From JBKBKC01 sp046294265 (GTDB lineage: Bacteria > Pseudomonadota > Alphaproteobacteria > Rhodobacterales > Rhodobacteraceae), in the NCBI GenBank assembly GCA_046294265.1, contig JBKBKC010000003.1, forward strand, positions 1-64,000: DNA of 64,000 nucleotides, written 5' to 3'. The position numbers and the translations under genes are program-made. Positions 7,782 to 15,871 of this stretch are shown in pieces (position 1 is the first letter of the stretch; every line of letters starts with the position of its first letter). The notes under the pieces are model-generated. The model was not told where the DNA came from. It made no database searches and saw only the letters and a program-made list of their open reading frames with translations.

Positions 7782-9653
7782 ATGACCGGAAAAGGCGCCA
7801 GCATCAGGCTGACCGTGGCGCAGGCCATCGTGCGCTGGCTGATGAACCAGTTCATCGAGATCGATGGCGTCGAAACCCGCATTTGCGGCGGCGGCTTCGG
7901 CATTTTCGGCCACGGCAACGTGCCCTGCCTTGGCGAGGCGCTCTATCCCGTGCGGGACGATCTGCCGCTCTATCGCGGCCAGAACGAACAGGGCATGGGC
8001 TTTGCCGCCGCCGCCTATGCCAAGTATCACCTGCGCCGCCGGTTCATGTTCTGCACGGCGAGCGCCGGGCCGGGCACCGCCAACCTGCTGACCTCGGCGG
8101 CACTTGCCCATGCCAACCGCCTGCCGATGCTGATGCTGTGCGGCGATACATTCCTGACCCGCCTGCCCGACCCGGTGCTGCAGCAGCTTGAACATTTCGG
8201 CGATCCGACGCTGGGCGTGAACGATGCCTTCCGCGCGGTCAGCCGCTACTGGGACCGCATCACCCATCCCGCACAGGTCCTGCAATCGCTGCCCGCCGCC
8301 CTGGCCACGATGCTCGACCCGGCCGATTGCGGCCCCGCCTTTCTCGGCCTGCCGCAGGATGTGCAGGGCTGGGCCTGGGACTATCCCGCCGCCTTCTTTG
8401 ACCGCCGGGTGCACCGCATCCGCCGCCAGACCCCCGATGCCGCCGAGATTGCCGAGGCGGCGGCGCTTCTTCGAGGGGCAAATCGTCCGGTGATCGTGGC
8501 GGGCGGAGGGGTGCAGTATTCGGGCGCGGTGGCGGAACTGACCGCCTTTGCCGAGGCACAGGGGATTCCGGTCGTGGAAACCATCGCGGGGCGGGCCAAC
8601 CTGCTGGCCGACCATCCGCTGAACATCGGCCCCATTGGCGTGACCGGTTCGGACAGCGCCAACACCATCGCAGGCGCCGCCGATGTGGTGCTGGCCGTGG
8701 GCACGCGGTTGCAGGATTTCACAACGGGGTCGTGGACGGTCTTTGCCCCAGATGCCCGCCTGATCGGGCTGAACGCTTGCCGGCATGACGCAGCCAAGCA
8801 CCTCTCGCTGCCGGTCGTCGGCGACGCAAGGCTGGGCCTGGCCGCACTGGGGGTGACGCTGGCGGGCCACCGTGCGCCAGACGCCTGGGTCGCGCGGGCG
8901 CAGGGCCAACGCCGCACATGGGATGCATATGTCGCGGGCAACGTCGCCCCCGGCAACCGGCCCAATTCCTATGCGCAGGCCATCGGCGTGGTGAACGCGC
9001 TCTGCCACCCGCGCGACCGGATCGTGACGGCGGCGGGCGGGTTGCCGGCCGAGGTCACGGCCAACTGGCGCACCCTTGGCATCGGGACGGTGGATGTCGA
9101 GTTCGGCTTTTCCTGCATGGGCTACGAGATCGCGGGCGGCTGGGGCGCGCGGATCGCGCAGGCGCAGGCTGAGCCCGACCGGGATACCATCGTGTTCGTG
9201 GGTGACGGCAGTTACCTGCTGATGAACTCCGACATTTATTCCTCGGTCCTGACGCAGAAGAAACTGATCGTGCTGGTGCTGGACAATGGCGGCTTTGCGG
9301 TCATCAACAAGTTGCAGAACAACACCGGGCAGGAGAGTTTCAACAACCTCATCGCCGACTGCCCCACCGTGCCTGCACCTTTCGCCGTGGATTTCGAGGG
9401 GCATGCCCGCGCCATGGGGGCGATTGCGGAAACCGTGGCCAACCCGGCCGAGCTTGCGGCCGCTTTCCGGCGGGCAAAGGCGGCGGACAGGACAACGGTG
9501 ATCGTGATGCAGGTCGATCCCTACGAGGGCTGGACGACCCGGGGCCATGCCTGGTGGGAGATCGGCACGGCAGAGGTCTCCGACAGCCCGCAGGTCACCG
9601 AAAAACACGCCGAGGTCGAGGCGGGGCGCGCGGGCCAGCGGCGGGGCGTGTGA
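7782..9653 (+). CDS. iolD: 3D-(3,5/4)-trihydroxycyclohexane-1,2-dione hydrolase
   Basis: A 623-residue thiamine-diphosphate enzyme that opens the inositol ring to 5-deoxy-glucuronate. It has the three-domain layout of the acetolactate-synthase family: an N-terminal Pyr domain (RLTVAQAIVRWLMNQFIEID), a central domain, and a C-terminal PP domain with the TPP motif GDGSYLLMNSDIYS and DNGGFAVINKLQ. Length matches known IolD proteins. The ATG at 7782 has GGGGAGA 5-8 nt upstream. It is first in the operon iolD-iolC-iolB-iolJ-iolG, behind the LacI operator, and its stop overlaps the iolC start (TGATG). Confidence 0.95.
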   Translation: MTGKGASIRLTVAQAIVRWLMNQFIEIDGVETRICGGGFGIFGHGNVPCLGEALYPVRDDLPLYRGQNEQGMGFAAAAYAKYHLRRRFMFCTASAGPGTANLLTSAALAHANRLPMLMLCGDTFLTRLPDPVLQQLEHFGDPTLGVNDAFRAVSRYWDRITHPAQVLQSLPAALATMLDPADCGPAFLGLPQDVQGWAWDYPAAFFDRRVHRIRRQTPDAAEIAEAAALLRGANRPVIVAGGGVQYSGAVAELTAFAEAQGIPVVETIAGRANLLADHPLNIGPIGVTGSDSANTIAGAADVVLAVGTRLQDFTTGSWTVFAPDARLIGLNACRHDAAKHLSLPVVGDARLGLAALGVTLAGHRAPDAWVARAQGQRRTWDAYVAGNVAPGNRPNSYAQAIGVVNALCHPRDRIVTAAGGLPAEVTANWRTLGIGTVDVEFGFSCMGYEIAGGWGARIAQAQAEPDRDTIVFVGDGSYLLMNSDIYSSVLTQKKLIVLVLDNGGFAVINKLQNNTGQESFNNLIADCPTVPAPFAVDFEGHARAMGAIAETVANPAELAAAFRRAKAADRTTVIVMQVDPYEGWTTRGHAWWEIGTAEVSDSPQVTEKHAEVEAGRAGQRRGV

Positions 9654-10633
9654 TGGCAGGTCTTGAGCGCCTTGCGGGGCGGAACTTCCTGATCGTCGGG
9701 CGGGCGGGGATGGACCTTTACCCTGATCCCCCCGGCACCCGAACCGAAGAGGCCGCGCGCTTCACCGCCTGCCTTGGCGGATCGTCGGCCAACATCGCCG
9801 TGGCGCTGGTCCGGCAGGGCTGCGCCGCCGCCCTTGTCACCCGCGTTTCCGACGATGCCGTGGGGCGGTTCTGCCTGAACGAGCTTGACCGCTACGGTGT
9901 AGGCCGCGCCCATGTCAGCGTCGCGGGCGGCGAGGCGCGCACCTCGCTGGCCGTGGTCGAGACCCGCGTCGTGGACCACCAGTCGGTCATCTACCGCAAC
10001 GGCGCCGCCGATTTCGAGATGACGGCGGCGGATGTGGAGGCGCCCGACTACCCGGCCTATTCGGCGCTGGTGGCCACTGGCACCGCGCTGGCCGCCGAAC
10101 CCTCGCGGGCCGCCGTGTTCCACGCCTTCGATCTGGCCCGCGCTGCGGGCGTGCCCTTGATCCTCGACATCGACTATCGACCCTATTCATGGCCCTCCCC
10201 TGCCGTCGCGGCCGAGGTCTATGCCCGGGCCGGGGCAATGTGTGACGTGATCGTGGGCAACGATGTCGAGTTCGGATTCATGGCGGGCGACCCGGACCGG
10301 GGGCTGGACACCGCTCGCGACCTGGTTGCCGGGGGGGCTGCGATTGCCGTTTACAAGATGGGCGAACGCGGCGCGGTCACGATTACCCCCGAAGGCGAGG
10401 TGGCCACGGGCATCTACCGGACCGAGGCCCTGAAACCAACCGGCGCGGGCGATAGCTTCCTCGGCAGCTTCCTTGCCGGTTTGGCCGATGGCCTGCCGGT
10501 GCGCGACGCCGTGCTGCGCGGGTCGGCCGCGGCGGCGATGGTCGTGGCGCGCGTCGGCTGCGCCCCCGCCATGCCGACCCGCGCCGAGCTTGACACCTTC
10601 ATCGCCGGACACCCCGGCCCCGCCCTGCCCTGA
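9653..10633 (+). CDS. iolC: 5-dehydro-2-deoxygluconokinase
   Basis: A 326-residue PfkB-family sugar kinase that phosphorylates 2-deoxy-5-keto-gluconate. The N-terminal GRAGMDLYPDP and GGSSANIAVALVRQG match IolC. The C-terminal KPTGAGDSFLGSFLAGL contains the GAGD anion-hole and catalytic aspartate of the family. The ATG at 9653 overlaps the iolD stop by one base. It lacks the C-terminal DUF2090 extension found in the long fused IolC of many proteobacteria, which fits the presence of a separate aldolase gene two positions downstream. Confidence 0.93.
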   Translation: MAGLERLAGRNFLIVGRAGMDLYPDPPGTRTEEAARFTACLGGSSANIAVALVRQGCAAALVTRVSDDAVGRFCLNELDRYGVGRAHVSVAGGEARTSLAVVETRVVDHQSVIYRNGAADFEMTAADVEAPDYPAYSALVATGTALAAEPSRAAVFHAFDLARAAGVPLILDIDYRPYSWPSPAVAAEVYARAGAMCDVIVGNDVEFGFMAGDPDRGLDTARDLVAGGAAIAVYKMGERGAVTITPEGEVATGIYRTEALKPTGAGDSFLGSFLAGLADGLPVRDAVLRGSAAAAMVVARVGCAPAMPTRAELDTFIAGHPGPALP

Positions 10634-10644
10634 AAGGACCCACC

Positions 10645-11499
10645 ATGCACATCGCCCCCCATGCCAACGCAAACCGCCCCATCGTGGACGCGGAAGACGC
10701 CGTTGTGCCGCTGGTCTATTTCAACATCGTCCGGCTGAAGGCAGGGGAAAGCTTCGACTACCGCGTGAAGGGTTACGAGACCTGCGTGGTGCCCGCCACC
10801 GGCACGGTGACTGTCGAGACGATGGGCGAGACCTTTGCCGATATCGGCCAGCGCCGCGTCGATGTCTGGGATGGTGAGCCGGAGGGCGTCTATGTCCCCA
10901 CCGACACGCCCGCGCGCATCACCGCGCGGACCGACACAGAAACCTTCATCGCCGGGGCGAAATTCAGCGAAACGCGGCGGCCCTTCGCGGTGCGGGCGGA
11001 GCAGCTTGACCGCGTGCAATACGGCTCGGACGACACAAAGACCCACCGCAAGATCAAGCACATCCTCGGCGCCGAATATCACGATCGGGTCGGGCGGCTT
11101 CTGGTCAGCGAACTTTACACCGTGGGCGCGGGTGGCTGGTCGGGCTTTCCCAGCCACAAGCACGACACCGACCGCCGCGACGACGCGGGCGAGATGATCG
11201 AGACGCGCCATGACGAATGCTACAACTTCCGCTTCCGGCCGAGCCATGGATCGGGGATGCAGATGTTGCAGCGCGTGGACAACGACCCCGGCGATGCCTA
11301 TCACATCGTCGACGGGTCCACGATCCTGATCGACAGGGGCTATCACCCCTGCTGTGTCCTGCCGGGATACGAGATGTATTATTTTACCATTCTCGGCGGC
11401 CTCAGCCAGCGCAGCCTGAAACAGTATTTCCAGCCGACCCATGCGGCGCAGCTGCACACCATCCCCGGCATCATGGACATGGTGGCCAAGTTCAAATGA
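10645..11499 (+). CDS. iolB: 5-deoxy-glucuronate isomerase
   Basis: A 284-residue bicupin that converts 5-deoxy-glucuronate to 2-deoxy-5-keto-gluconate. The FPSHKHDTD motif and the later tract RHDECYNFRFRPSHG carry the metal-binding histidines and glutamate of the IolB family. Length is normal. GAAAGGA lies about 8 nt before the ATG. It is third in the operon, 11 bp after iolC, and its TGA overlaps the next ATG (ATGA at 11496-11499). Confidence 0.93.
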   Translation: MHIAPHANANRPIVDAEDAVVPLVYFNIVRLKAGESFDYRVKGYETCVVPATGTVTVETMGETFADIGQRRVDVWDGEPEGVYVPTDTPARITARTDTETFIAGAKFSETRRPFAVRAEQLDRVQYGSDDTKTHRKIKHILGAEYHDRVGRLLVSELYTVGAGGWSGFPSHKHDTDRRDDAGEMIETRHDECYNFRFRPSHGSGMQMLQRVDNDPGDAYHIVDGSTILIDRGYHPCCVLPGYEMYYFTILGGLSQRSLKQYFQPTHAAQLHTIPGIMDMVAKFK

Positions 11500-12335
11500 C
11501 CCTCGCCACCCTTTCCGACGTCCTGCGCCCGGCGCTGGCGGGCGGCTATGCCGTGCCGGGCCTGGTGTGCCTTGGGTGGGAGGACATGCGCGCCTATGTC
11601 ATGGCGGCCGAGGCCGAACGCGCGCCGGTGATCCTTCAGGCCGGTCCCGGCTGCCGCGAACACACCCCGCTGCCGGTTCTGGGCCGGATGTTCCGCCATC
11701 TGGCCGAGGGGGCGTCCGTTCCGGTCGTGGCGCATCTCGACCATGGCTACACCCTTGACGAATGCCGTGCGGCGCTGGATGCGGGCTTCACCTCGCTGAT
11801 GTTCGACGGCTCGCGCTTGCCGCTGGCGCAGAACATCGAGGCGACCCGCGCCGTTGTAGAGCTGGCCCACGCCGCAGGGATCTCCTGCGAGGGCGAGATC
11901 GGGTTTGTCGGCTATGCGGGCGGCGCGGCTTCTGCCGGAACCGACCCGGACGAGGCCGCACGTTTTGCCCGCGACACGGGCGTTGACGCCATGGCGGTGT
12001 CGGTCGGCAACGTGCATCTGCAACAGGACCATGAAGGCGGGCTGGACGAGCCGCGCCTGCGCGCCATCGAGGCGGTGACGCAGGTGCCGCTGGTCATCCA
12101 CGGCGGCTCGGGCGTGCCCGAGGCACAGCGCAGGGCACTTGCCGCCACCTCCCGCATCGCCAAGTTCAACATCGGCACGGAACTGCGCATGGCCTTCGGC
12201 GCGGCCCTGCGCGCCGCCGTCGCCCGCGACCCCCACCGCTTTGACCGCAACGCGATCCTCAAGGACACGCATGAGCCCGTCTTCGACGCCGCCCGCCGCG
12301 TGATCCGCGGGCTCGGGGCGTCGGGGCGCGGCTGA
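11496..12335 (+). CDS. iolJ: Class II aldolase, 2-deoxy-5-keto-gluconate-6-phosphate aldolase candidate
   Basis: A 279-residue class II (zinc) fructose-bisphosphate-aldolase-family protein. It shows the AHLDHG motif (zinc ligand and catalytic aspartate), SLMFDGSRLPLAQNI, EGEIGFVG, and the phosphate-binding HGGSGVPE. Position directly after iolB and before iolG, with ATGA coupling to iolB, argues for IolJ, which cleaves the phosphorylated ketodeoxy acid to DHAP and malonate semialdehyde. A general fructose-bisphosphate or tagatose-bisphosphate aldolase is the alternative by sequence alone. Confidence 0.85.
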   Translation: MTLATLSDVLRPALAGGYAVPGLVCLGWEDMRAYVMAAEAERAPVILQAGPGCREHTPLPVLGRMFRHLAEGASVPVVAHLDHGYTLDECRAALDAGFTSLMFDGSRLPLAQNIEATRAVVELAHAAGISCEGEIGFVGYAGGAASAGTDPDEAARFARDTGVDAMAVSVGNVHLQQDHEGGLDEPRLRAIEAVTQVPLVIHGGSGVPEAQRRALAATSRIAKFNIGTELRMAFGAALRAAVARDPHRFDRNAILKDTHEPVFDAARRVIRGLGASGRG

Positions 12336-12390
12336 CCACACCTCCCCTCCCGGCCTCAAACACGCCGACACCCATGCAGGAGACGCTACC

Positions 12391-13398
12391 ATGCTGAACA
12401 TCGGACTGATCGGATGCGGCCGCATCGGCGCACTCCATGCGCGCGTGATCGCGGCGCATCCGCAGGCGCGGCTGACTGTCGTCTGCGATGTCCACGCGCC
12501 CTCGGCCGCGGCGATTGCCGCGCAGACCGGCGCGCGGGTGACCCAGGACGCGCAGGCGGTGTTCGATGCCCCGGATGTGGATGCGGTTCTTGTCGCCTCG
12601 CTGACCGAGACGCATGCCGATTACATCGAGGCGGCGGTTGCGGCAGGACGCGCGGTGCTGTGCGAAAAACCGATCGACCTGAACCTCGCCCGCGTCCGGC
12701 GCTGCGAGGCAGCCATCGCAGGGAGCACCGTCCCAGTCCAGATCGGGTTCAACCGCCGCTTCGACCCCGGCCACGCCTCCCTGCGCGCAGGCGTGTTGGC
12801 GGGCGAAGTCGGCGACACGCTGCAGATCATCATCACCTCGCGCGACCCCGCACCGCCGCCCCTGACCTATCTGGCCCGCGCCGGTGGCATGATCCGCGAC
12901 ATGACCATCCATGATTTCGACCTCGCCCGCTTCCTGCTGGCCGGGGACGAGGTAAGCACCGTCCATGCCGTCGCCGGGGCGCTGATCGACGCGGACATCG
13001 CCCGCGACCCCGGCGATGTCGACTGCGCCATGGTCCTGATGACCACCGAACGAGGGCGGCAGGTGTTCATCAACAACGCCCGTCAGGCCAGTTACGGCTA
13101 TGACCAGCGGCTGGAGGTTCTGGGCACCGCCGGGATGCTGCAAAGCGGGAACCGGCGCGCCCATGAGGTTCTGCGCTTTGACGGAACCTCCACCAACGGC
13201 GGCGCGCCCTACCTCAACTTCTTTACCGACCGGTATGACGAGGCCTTCCGCCGACAGTTCGACAGCTTCGTGTCCTCGGTCACTTCGGGCACGGCGCCGG
13301 TGGTTGGCTTTGACGACGGGATGCAGGCGCTGCGGCTGGCCGAGGCGGCCTATGCCGCGTTGGCGCGTGGGGGGCCTGTCGCGGTTGCGGATATCTGA
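12391..13398 (+). CDS. iolG: myo-Inositol 2-dehydrogenase
   Basis: A 335-residue Gfo/Idh/MocA enzyme that oxidises myo-inositol to 2-keto-myo-inositol, the first step of the pathway. It has the N-terminal NAD motif NIGLIGCGRIGALHA, the CEKPIDLNL motif with the catalytic lysine typical of IolG, and GFNRRFDPGH followed by IHDFDLARFLL, which are strongly conserved in IolG. CAGGAGA lies about 8 nt before the ATG. It is the last gene of the plus-strand iol operon. Of the three Gfo/Idh enzymes in the locus this is the best match to true IolG. Confidence 0.9.
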   Translation: MLNIGLIGCGRIGALHARVIAAHPQARLTVVCDVHAPSAAAIAAQTGARVTQDAQAVFDAPDVDAVLVASLTETHADYIEAAVAAGRAVLCEKPIDLNLARVRRCEAAIAGSTVPVQIGFNRRFDPGHASLRAGVLAGEVGDTLQIIITSRDPAPPPLTYLARAGGMIRDMTIHDFDLARFLLAGDEVSTVHAVAGALIDADIARDPGDVDCAMVLMTTERGRQVFINNARQASYGYDQRLEVLGTAGMLQSGNRRAHEVLRFDGTSTNGGAPYLNFFTDRYDEAFRRQFDSFVSSVTSGTAPVVGFDDGMQALRLAEAAYAALARGGPVAVADI

Positions 13399-13423
13399 CA
13401 AGTCGCGGGCCGTCGTTTGACTG

Positions 13424-13454
13424 CAGGGACTGCGCCCAAGCGCGTCGCGCCCTG
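13424..13454. terminator. Possible terminator after the iolDCBJG operon
   Basis: A nested inverted repeat: CAGGG pairs with CCCTG and, inside it, GCGC with GCGC around a CCAA loop. It is followed by a short TGTTT stretch. It starts 26 bp after the iolG stop and ends before the convergent YdeI-family gene. The stem is short and mixed, so the call is weak. Confidence 0.3.
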
Positions 13455-13482
13455 TGTTTCAGGTGCGCCACGGGAAACCCGC

Positions 13483-14055
13483 TCAGAACTGCGCGACCTT
13501 CTCCGCCCGTCCGGCATGTGTCGCCGATATTGCGATCCGCTTGGCTCGGGTTTCGGGCCGCTTGGCCTGCGCGATCCATCGCAGGATGTTGCGCCGATAG
13601 GACCGTGCCGCCGCCTGCCACCATGCAAGGCCGCCAGCCGCCTCCAGCGCCCGAACAAGGTCGTCCGGATCGATCAGCGCGTCCACCGGGTCGGAGACAT
13701 GCCACAACCCGCTGTCCTGCCCCAGCCGCAGCGCCGCGCGCCCCGCCTCGTGCATCCGGCCCTCGGCCTCCAGCCTTGCGGCGCGGTCCTTGTAGCTTTG
13801 CGCCCATGCCTGCTGCTTGCGGGGCGAGATCAACTGCATCGTGCGGTCGGCGTCCAGCGCCAGACGGCGCCCGTCGATCCAGCCATGCGCGATCAGCGCA
13901 TCCAGAACCGCTAGGCGCGACACATAGCGGTCGCGGTGCGCGGCCTTCCAGGTCACCAGCCACACACTTTCGGCCTGCGCGTGGTGCGCGGCCATCCAGA
14001 CCCACAGCGCGGCGTCGTTGCAAACCTCGACCTGCTGGAACCTGCCCGGGTCCAT
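13483..14055 (-). CDS. YdeI/OmpD-associated family protein
   Basis: A 190-residue soluble protein. The C-terminal region ILRWIAQAKRPETRAKRIA, together with LISPRKQQAW, matches the YdeI or OmpD-associated family (OmdA, PF13376), whose biochemical role is unclear; E. coli YdeI-type proteins have been linked to stress and peptide resistance. The N-terminal part resembles the thymidylate-like region often found in this family. The gene starts immediately after the TetR stop (TGA-ATG), so the two are co-transcribed and probably autoregulated with the efflux operon. Confidence 0.75.
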   Translation of the reverse strand: MDPGRFQQVEVCNDAALWVWMAAHHAQAESVWLVTWKAAHRDRYVSRLAVLDALIAHGWIDGRRLALDADRTMQLISPRKQQAWAQSYKDRAARLEAEGRMHEAGRAALRLGQDSGLWHVSDPVDALIDPDDLVRALEAAGGLAWWQAAARSYRRNILRWIAQAKRPETRAKRIAISATHAGRAEKVAQF

Positions 14056-14688
14056 TCAGCCCCCCGATCTGCCGGTCAGCAGGCGCAGGATCAGGTCGAT
14101 ATGGCTTTCCCGGATCCGGTCTACAGGGTTCAGCGCGTCCCGGTCAGGAAAGGAGGCGGTCATCTCGCGCTCCATCGCCAGATAGATCACCGGGCCAAAG
14201 ATCATCTGCCGCAGGCCCAGCGTGTCGAGCGGCGCAAAGCTGCCACGTGCGATGCCGTCCTCGATCATGCCCGTGACCAGCGCATAATGGCGCGCGATGA
14301 ATCCGCCGTGAAAATTTCGTGCGATCTCTGGGATTTTCGGTGCAACCTCAGCGATGAGCGGGGCCATGCGGCCAACAGGCAGCGTCAGATTCACCCGATA
14401 GATCTCGTGCATCGCGGCCCTGATCCGGTCGGGGTCGGTGAAGGTGGTGTCTGACCGGATCGCCTCAAGCCGCTGAACCGTGCCCTCGTATCCTTCTGTC
14501 ACGCAGGCCACGAAAAGCGCCTGTTTGGACGGGAAGTGATGGTAAAGGCTGGCTTTCTGCACGCCCACTGCGCGGGCAAGGTCGGCCATCGACGTGCCTG
14601 CATAGCCGTCTGTCACGAAGGCCTCGGTCGCCAGCCGAAGGATTTCCTCGCGCCGCTCGGAATGTTGCGCGGTGTCGGCATCGGCCAT
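14056..14688 (-). CDS. TetR/AcrR-family repressor of the adjacent RND efflux operon
   Basis: A 210-residue regulator. Residues 10-60 form the TetR helix-turn-helix (REEILRLATEAFVTDGYAG, then ADLARAVGVQKASLYHHFPSK), and the rest is an alpha-helical ligand-binding domain. I chose the ATG at 14688 because it places the HTH as in the family; longer starts would add low-complexity sequence and cross the operator. It is divergent from the RND adaptor gene, with a TetR-type operator between them. It therefore probably represses both itself and the pump and is released by a pump substrate. Confidence 0.88.
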   Translation of the reverse strand: MADADTAQHSERREEILRLATEAFVTDGYAGTSMADLARAVGVQKASLYHHFPSKQALFVACVTEGYEGTVQRLEAIRSDTTFTDPDRIRAAMHEIYRVNLTLPVGRMAPLIAEVAPKIPEIARNFHGGFIARHYALVTGMIEDGIARGSFAPLDTLGLRQMIFGPVIYLAMEREMTASFPDRDALNPVDRIRESHIDLILRLLTGRSGG

Positions 14689-14717
14689 TGACGCTTGCTT
14701 TCCCTGCCCTAACTCCC

Positions 14718-14733
14718 TACCGATCGGTCGGTA
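14718..14733. promoter_or_regulatory. TetR-type operator between tetR and the RND operon
   Basis: TACCGATCGGTCGGTA is a near-perfect palindrome (7 of 8 positions pair). The TACCGA/TCGGTA half-sites resemble operators of AcrR-like repressors, for example sites containing ACCGACCGGTCGGT. It lies 29 bp upstream of the regulator start and 28 bp upstream of the adaptor start, where it could block both divergent promoters. Confidence 0.75.
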
Positions 14734-14761
14734 AGTGGTGCCATAACAATAGGGGGCACAC

Positions 14762-15859
14762 ATGAAAAAGCAACTCTTCGCACTGGGCGTCGTCATTGCC
14801 GCAGGTTCCGCCTTTGCCGTGACGCAGGGGGCCGACGGGTTGGTCGGGCAAGCGCCCAAGGTCATAACACCCGTGGTCGAGGCTCCGGCGCCGGTTGTGC
14901 GGACCGTCGTGCTGCGGGCCGCACCCGAAACCCTCTCACGGCAGTTCTTTGGTCAGGTGCGGGCGCGCGAGACGGTCGATTTGGCGTTCGAAGTGGGCGG
15001 CACCCTCCGGCGGCTGGTCCCTGAAGAGGGGATGCGCGTGACGGAGGGGCAAATCATCGCCCAGTTGCGCGTGGATGCGTTCGAGCGAGCGGTCGCGCGG
15101 GCCGAATTGCAGGTCGAGATGGCCACGCGCGAAGCGGAGCGGACGGCGCAGCTAGCGGCGCGCGCCGTCGGGCCGGAAACCCGCGCCGAGGATGCCGCGA
15201 CCTTGCGCGACCTTGCCCATGTTGCTCTGCGCGATGCCCGCGCGGCGCTGGCGGATGCCACACTGACAGCACCGTTCGACGGGCTGGTGGCGCTGCGCAT
15301 CGCGGCAGAACATGCCAGCGTGGCCCCTGGCCAACCGGTGCTGCGACTGCACGACATGTCGGAGGTGCGGGTTGAGATCGCCGTGCCGGAACGGCTCCTC
15401 GCGGCGGCGGGGGGCCTCGGCGACCAGCACTTCGTTGCCCGTCTGCGGCCGGGCCGCGCAGCACCCCTGCGGTTGGTGGCGTTCCAGCCTGAGACCGACC
15501 GGGTAGGCCAGTCCTATCGCGTGACGCTGGCCTTTGCCGAAACCGATGGGGCCGGATTGCTGCCAGGTGCGTCCATCACGGTGACCGCATCCCTGCCCGC
15601 GGCCGAGAGCGGCATGACGGTTCCGGCGACCGCCCTTCTGGCGCGCAGCGACCGGGGGGCCGAGGTCCTTGTTCTGGAGGACCGCGCGGGCGGGACGTTC
15701 GTACGGCGCGTGCCGGTGACGGTGACGGCCCCCTCGGGCGATGGCTTTCGCATCGAGGGGCTGCCAGAGGGGGCCGAGATCGTGGCGTCAGGCGCGCATC
15801 GGCTGCACGACGGGCAAGCCGTGCGCCGCTTCGCCCCACTGGCCCGCTCCGAAACCTGA
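14762..15859 (+). CDS. RND efflux periplasmic adaptor (membrane fusion protein)
   Basis: A 365-residue HlyD/AcrA-family adaptor. Residues 1-23 (MKKQLFALGVVIAAGSAFAV) form a signal peptide or anchor. It is followed by a barrel-sandwich/lipoyl half (VDLAFEVGGTLRRLVPEEGMRVTEGQ), a helical hairpin rich in Ala, Arg and Glu (about residues 100-160), the second lipoyl half (ATLTAPFDGLVALR) and beta-barrel domains. It would link the RND pump at 15872-19012 to an outer-membrane channel. It is first in the efflux operon, directly behind the TetR operator. No outer-membrane factor gene follows, so a TolC-like partner must come from elsewhere. Confidence 0.9.
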   Translation: MKKQLFALGVVIAAGSAFAVTQGADGLVGQAPKVITPVVEAPAPVVRTVVLRAAPETLSRQFFGQVRARETVDLAFEVGGTLRRLVPEEGMRVTEGQIIAQLRVDAFERAVARAELQVEMATREAERTAQLAARAVGPETRAEDAATLRDLAHVALRDARAALADATLTAPFDGLVALRIAAEHASVAPGQPVLRLHDMSEVRVEIAVPERLLAAAGGLGDQHFVARLRPGRAAPLRLVAFQPETDRVGQSYRVTLAFAETDGAGLLPGASITVTASLPAAESGMTVPATALLARSDRGAEVLVLEDRAGGTFVRRVPVTVTAPSGDGFRIEGLPEGAEIVASGAHRLHDGQAVRRFAPLARSET

Positions 15860-15871
15860 GCGAGGGCAAAC

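Noticed and set aside
7656..9608. A long 5' extension of the Gfo/Idh gene at 6525 (total 1027 codons) running antisense to iolD
   Set aside because: The extension has no family similarity, passes through the LacI operator, and a GTG with a good ribosome-binding site at 7655 gives the expected N-terminus.
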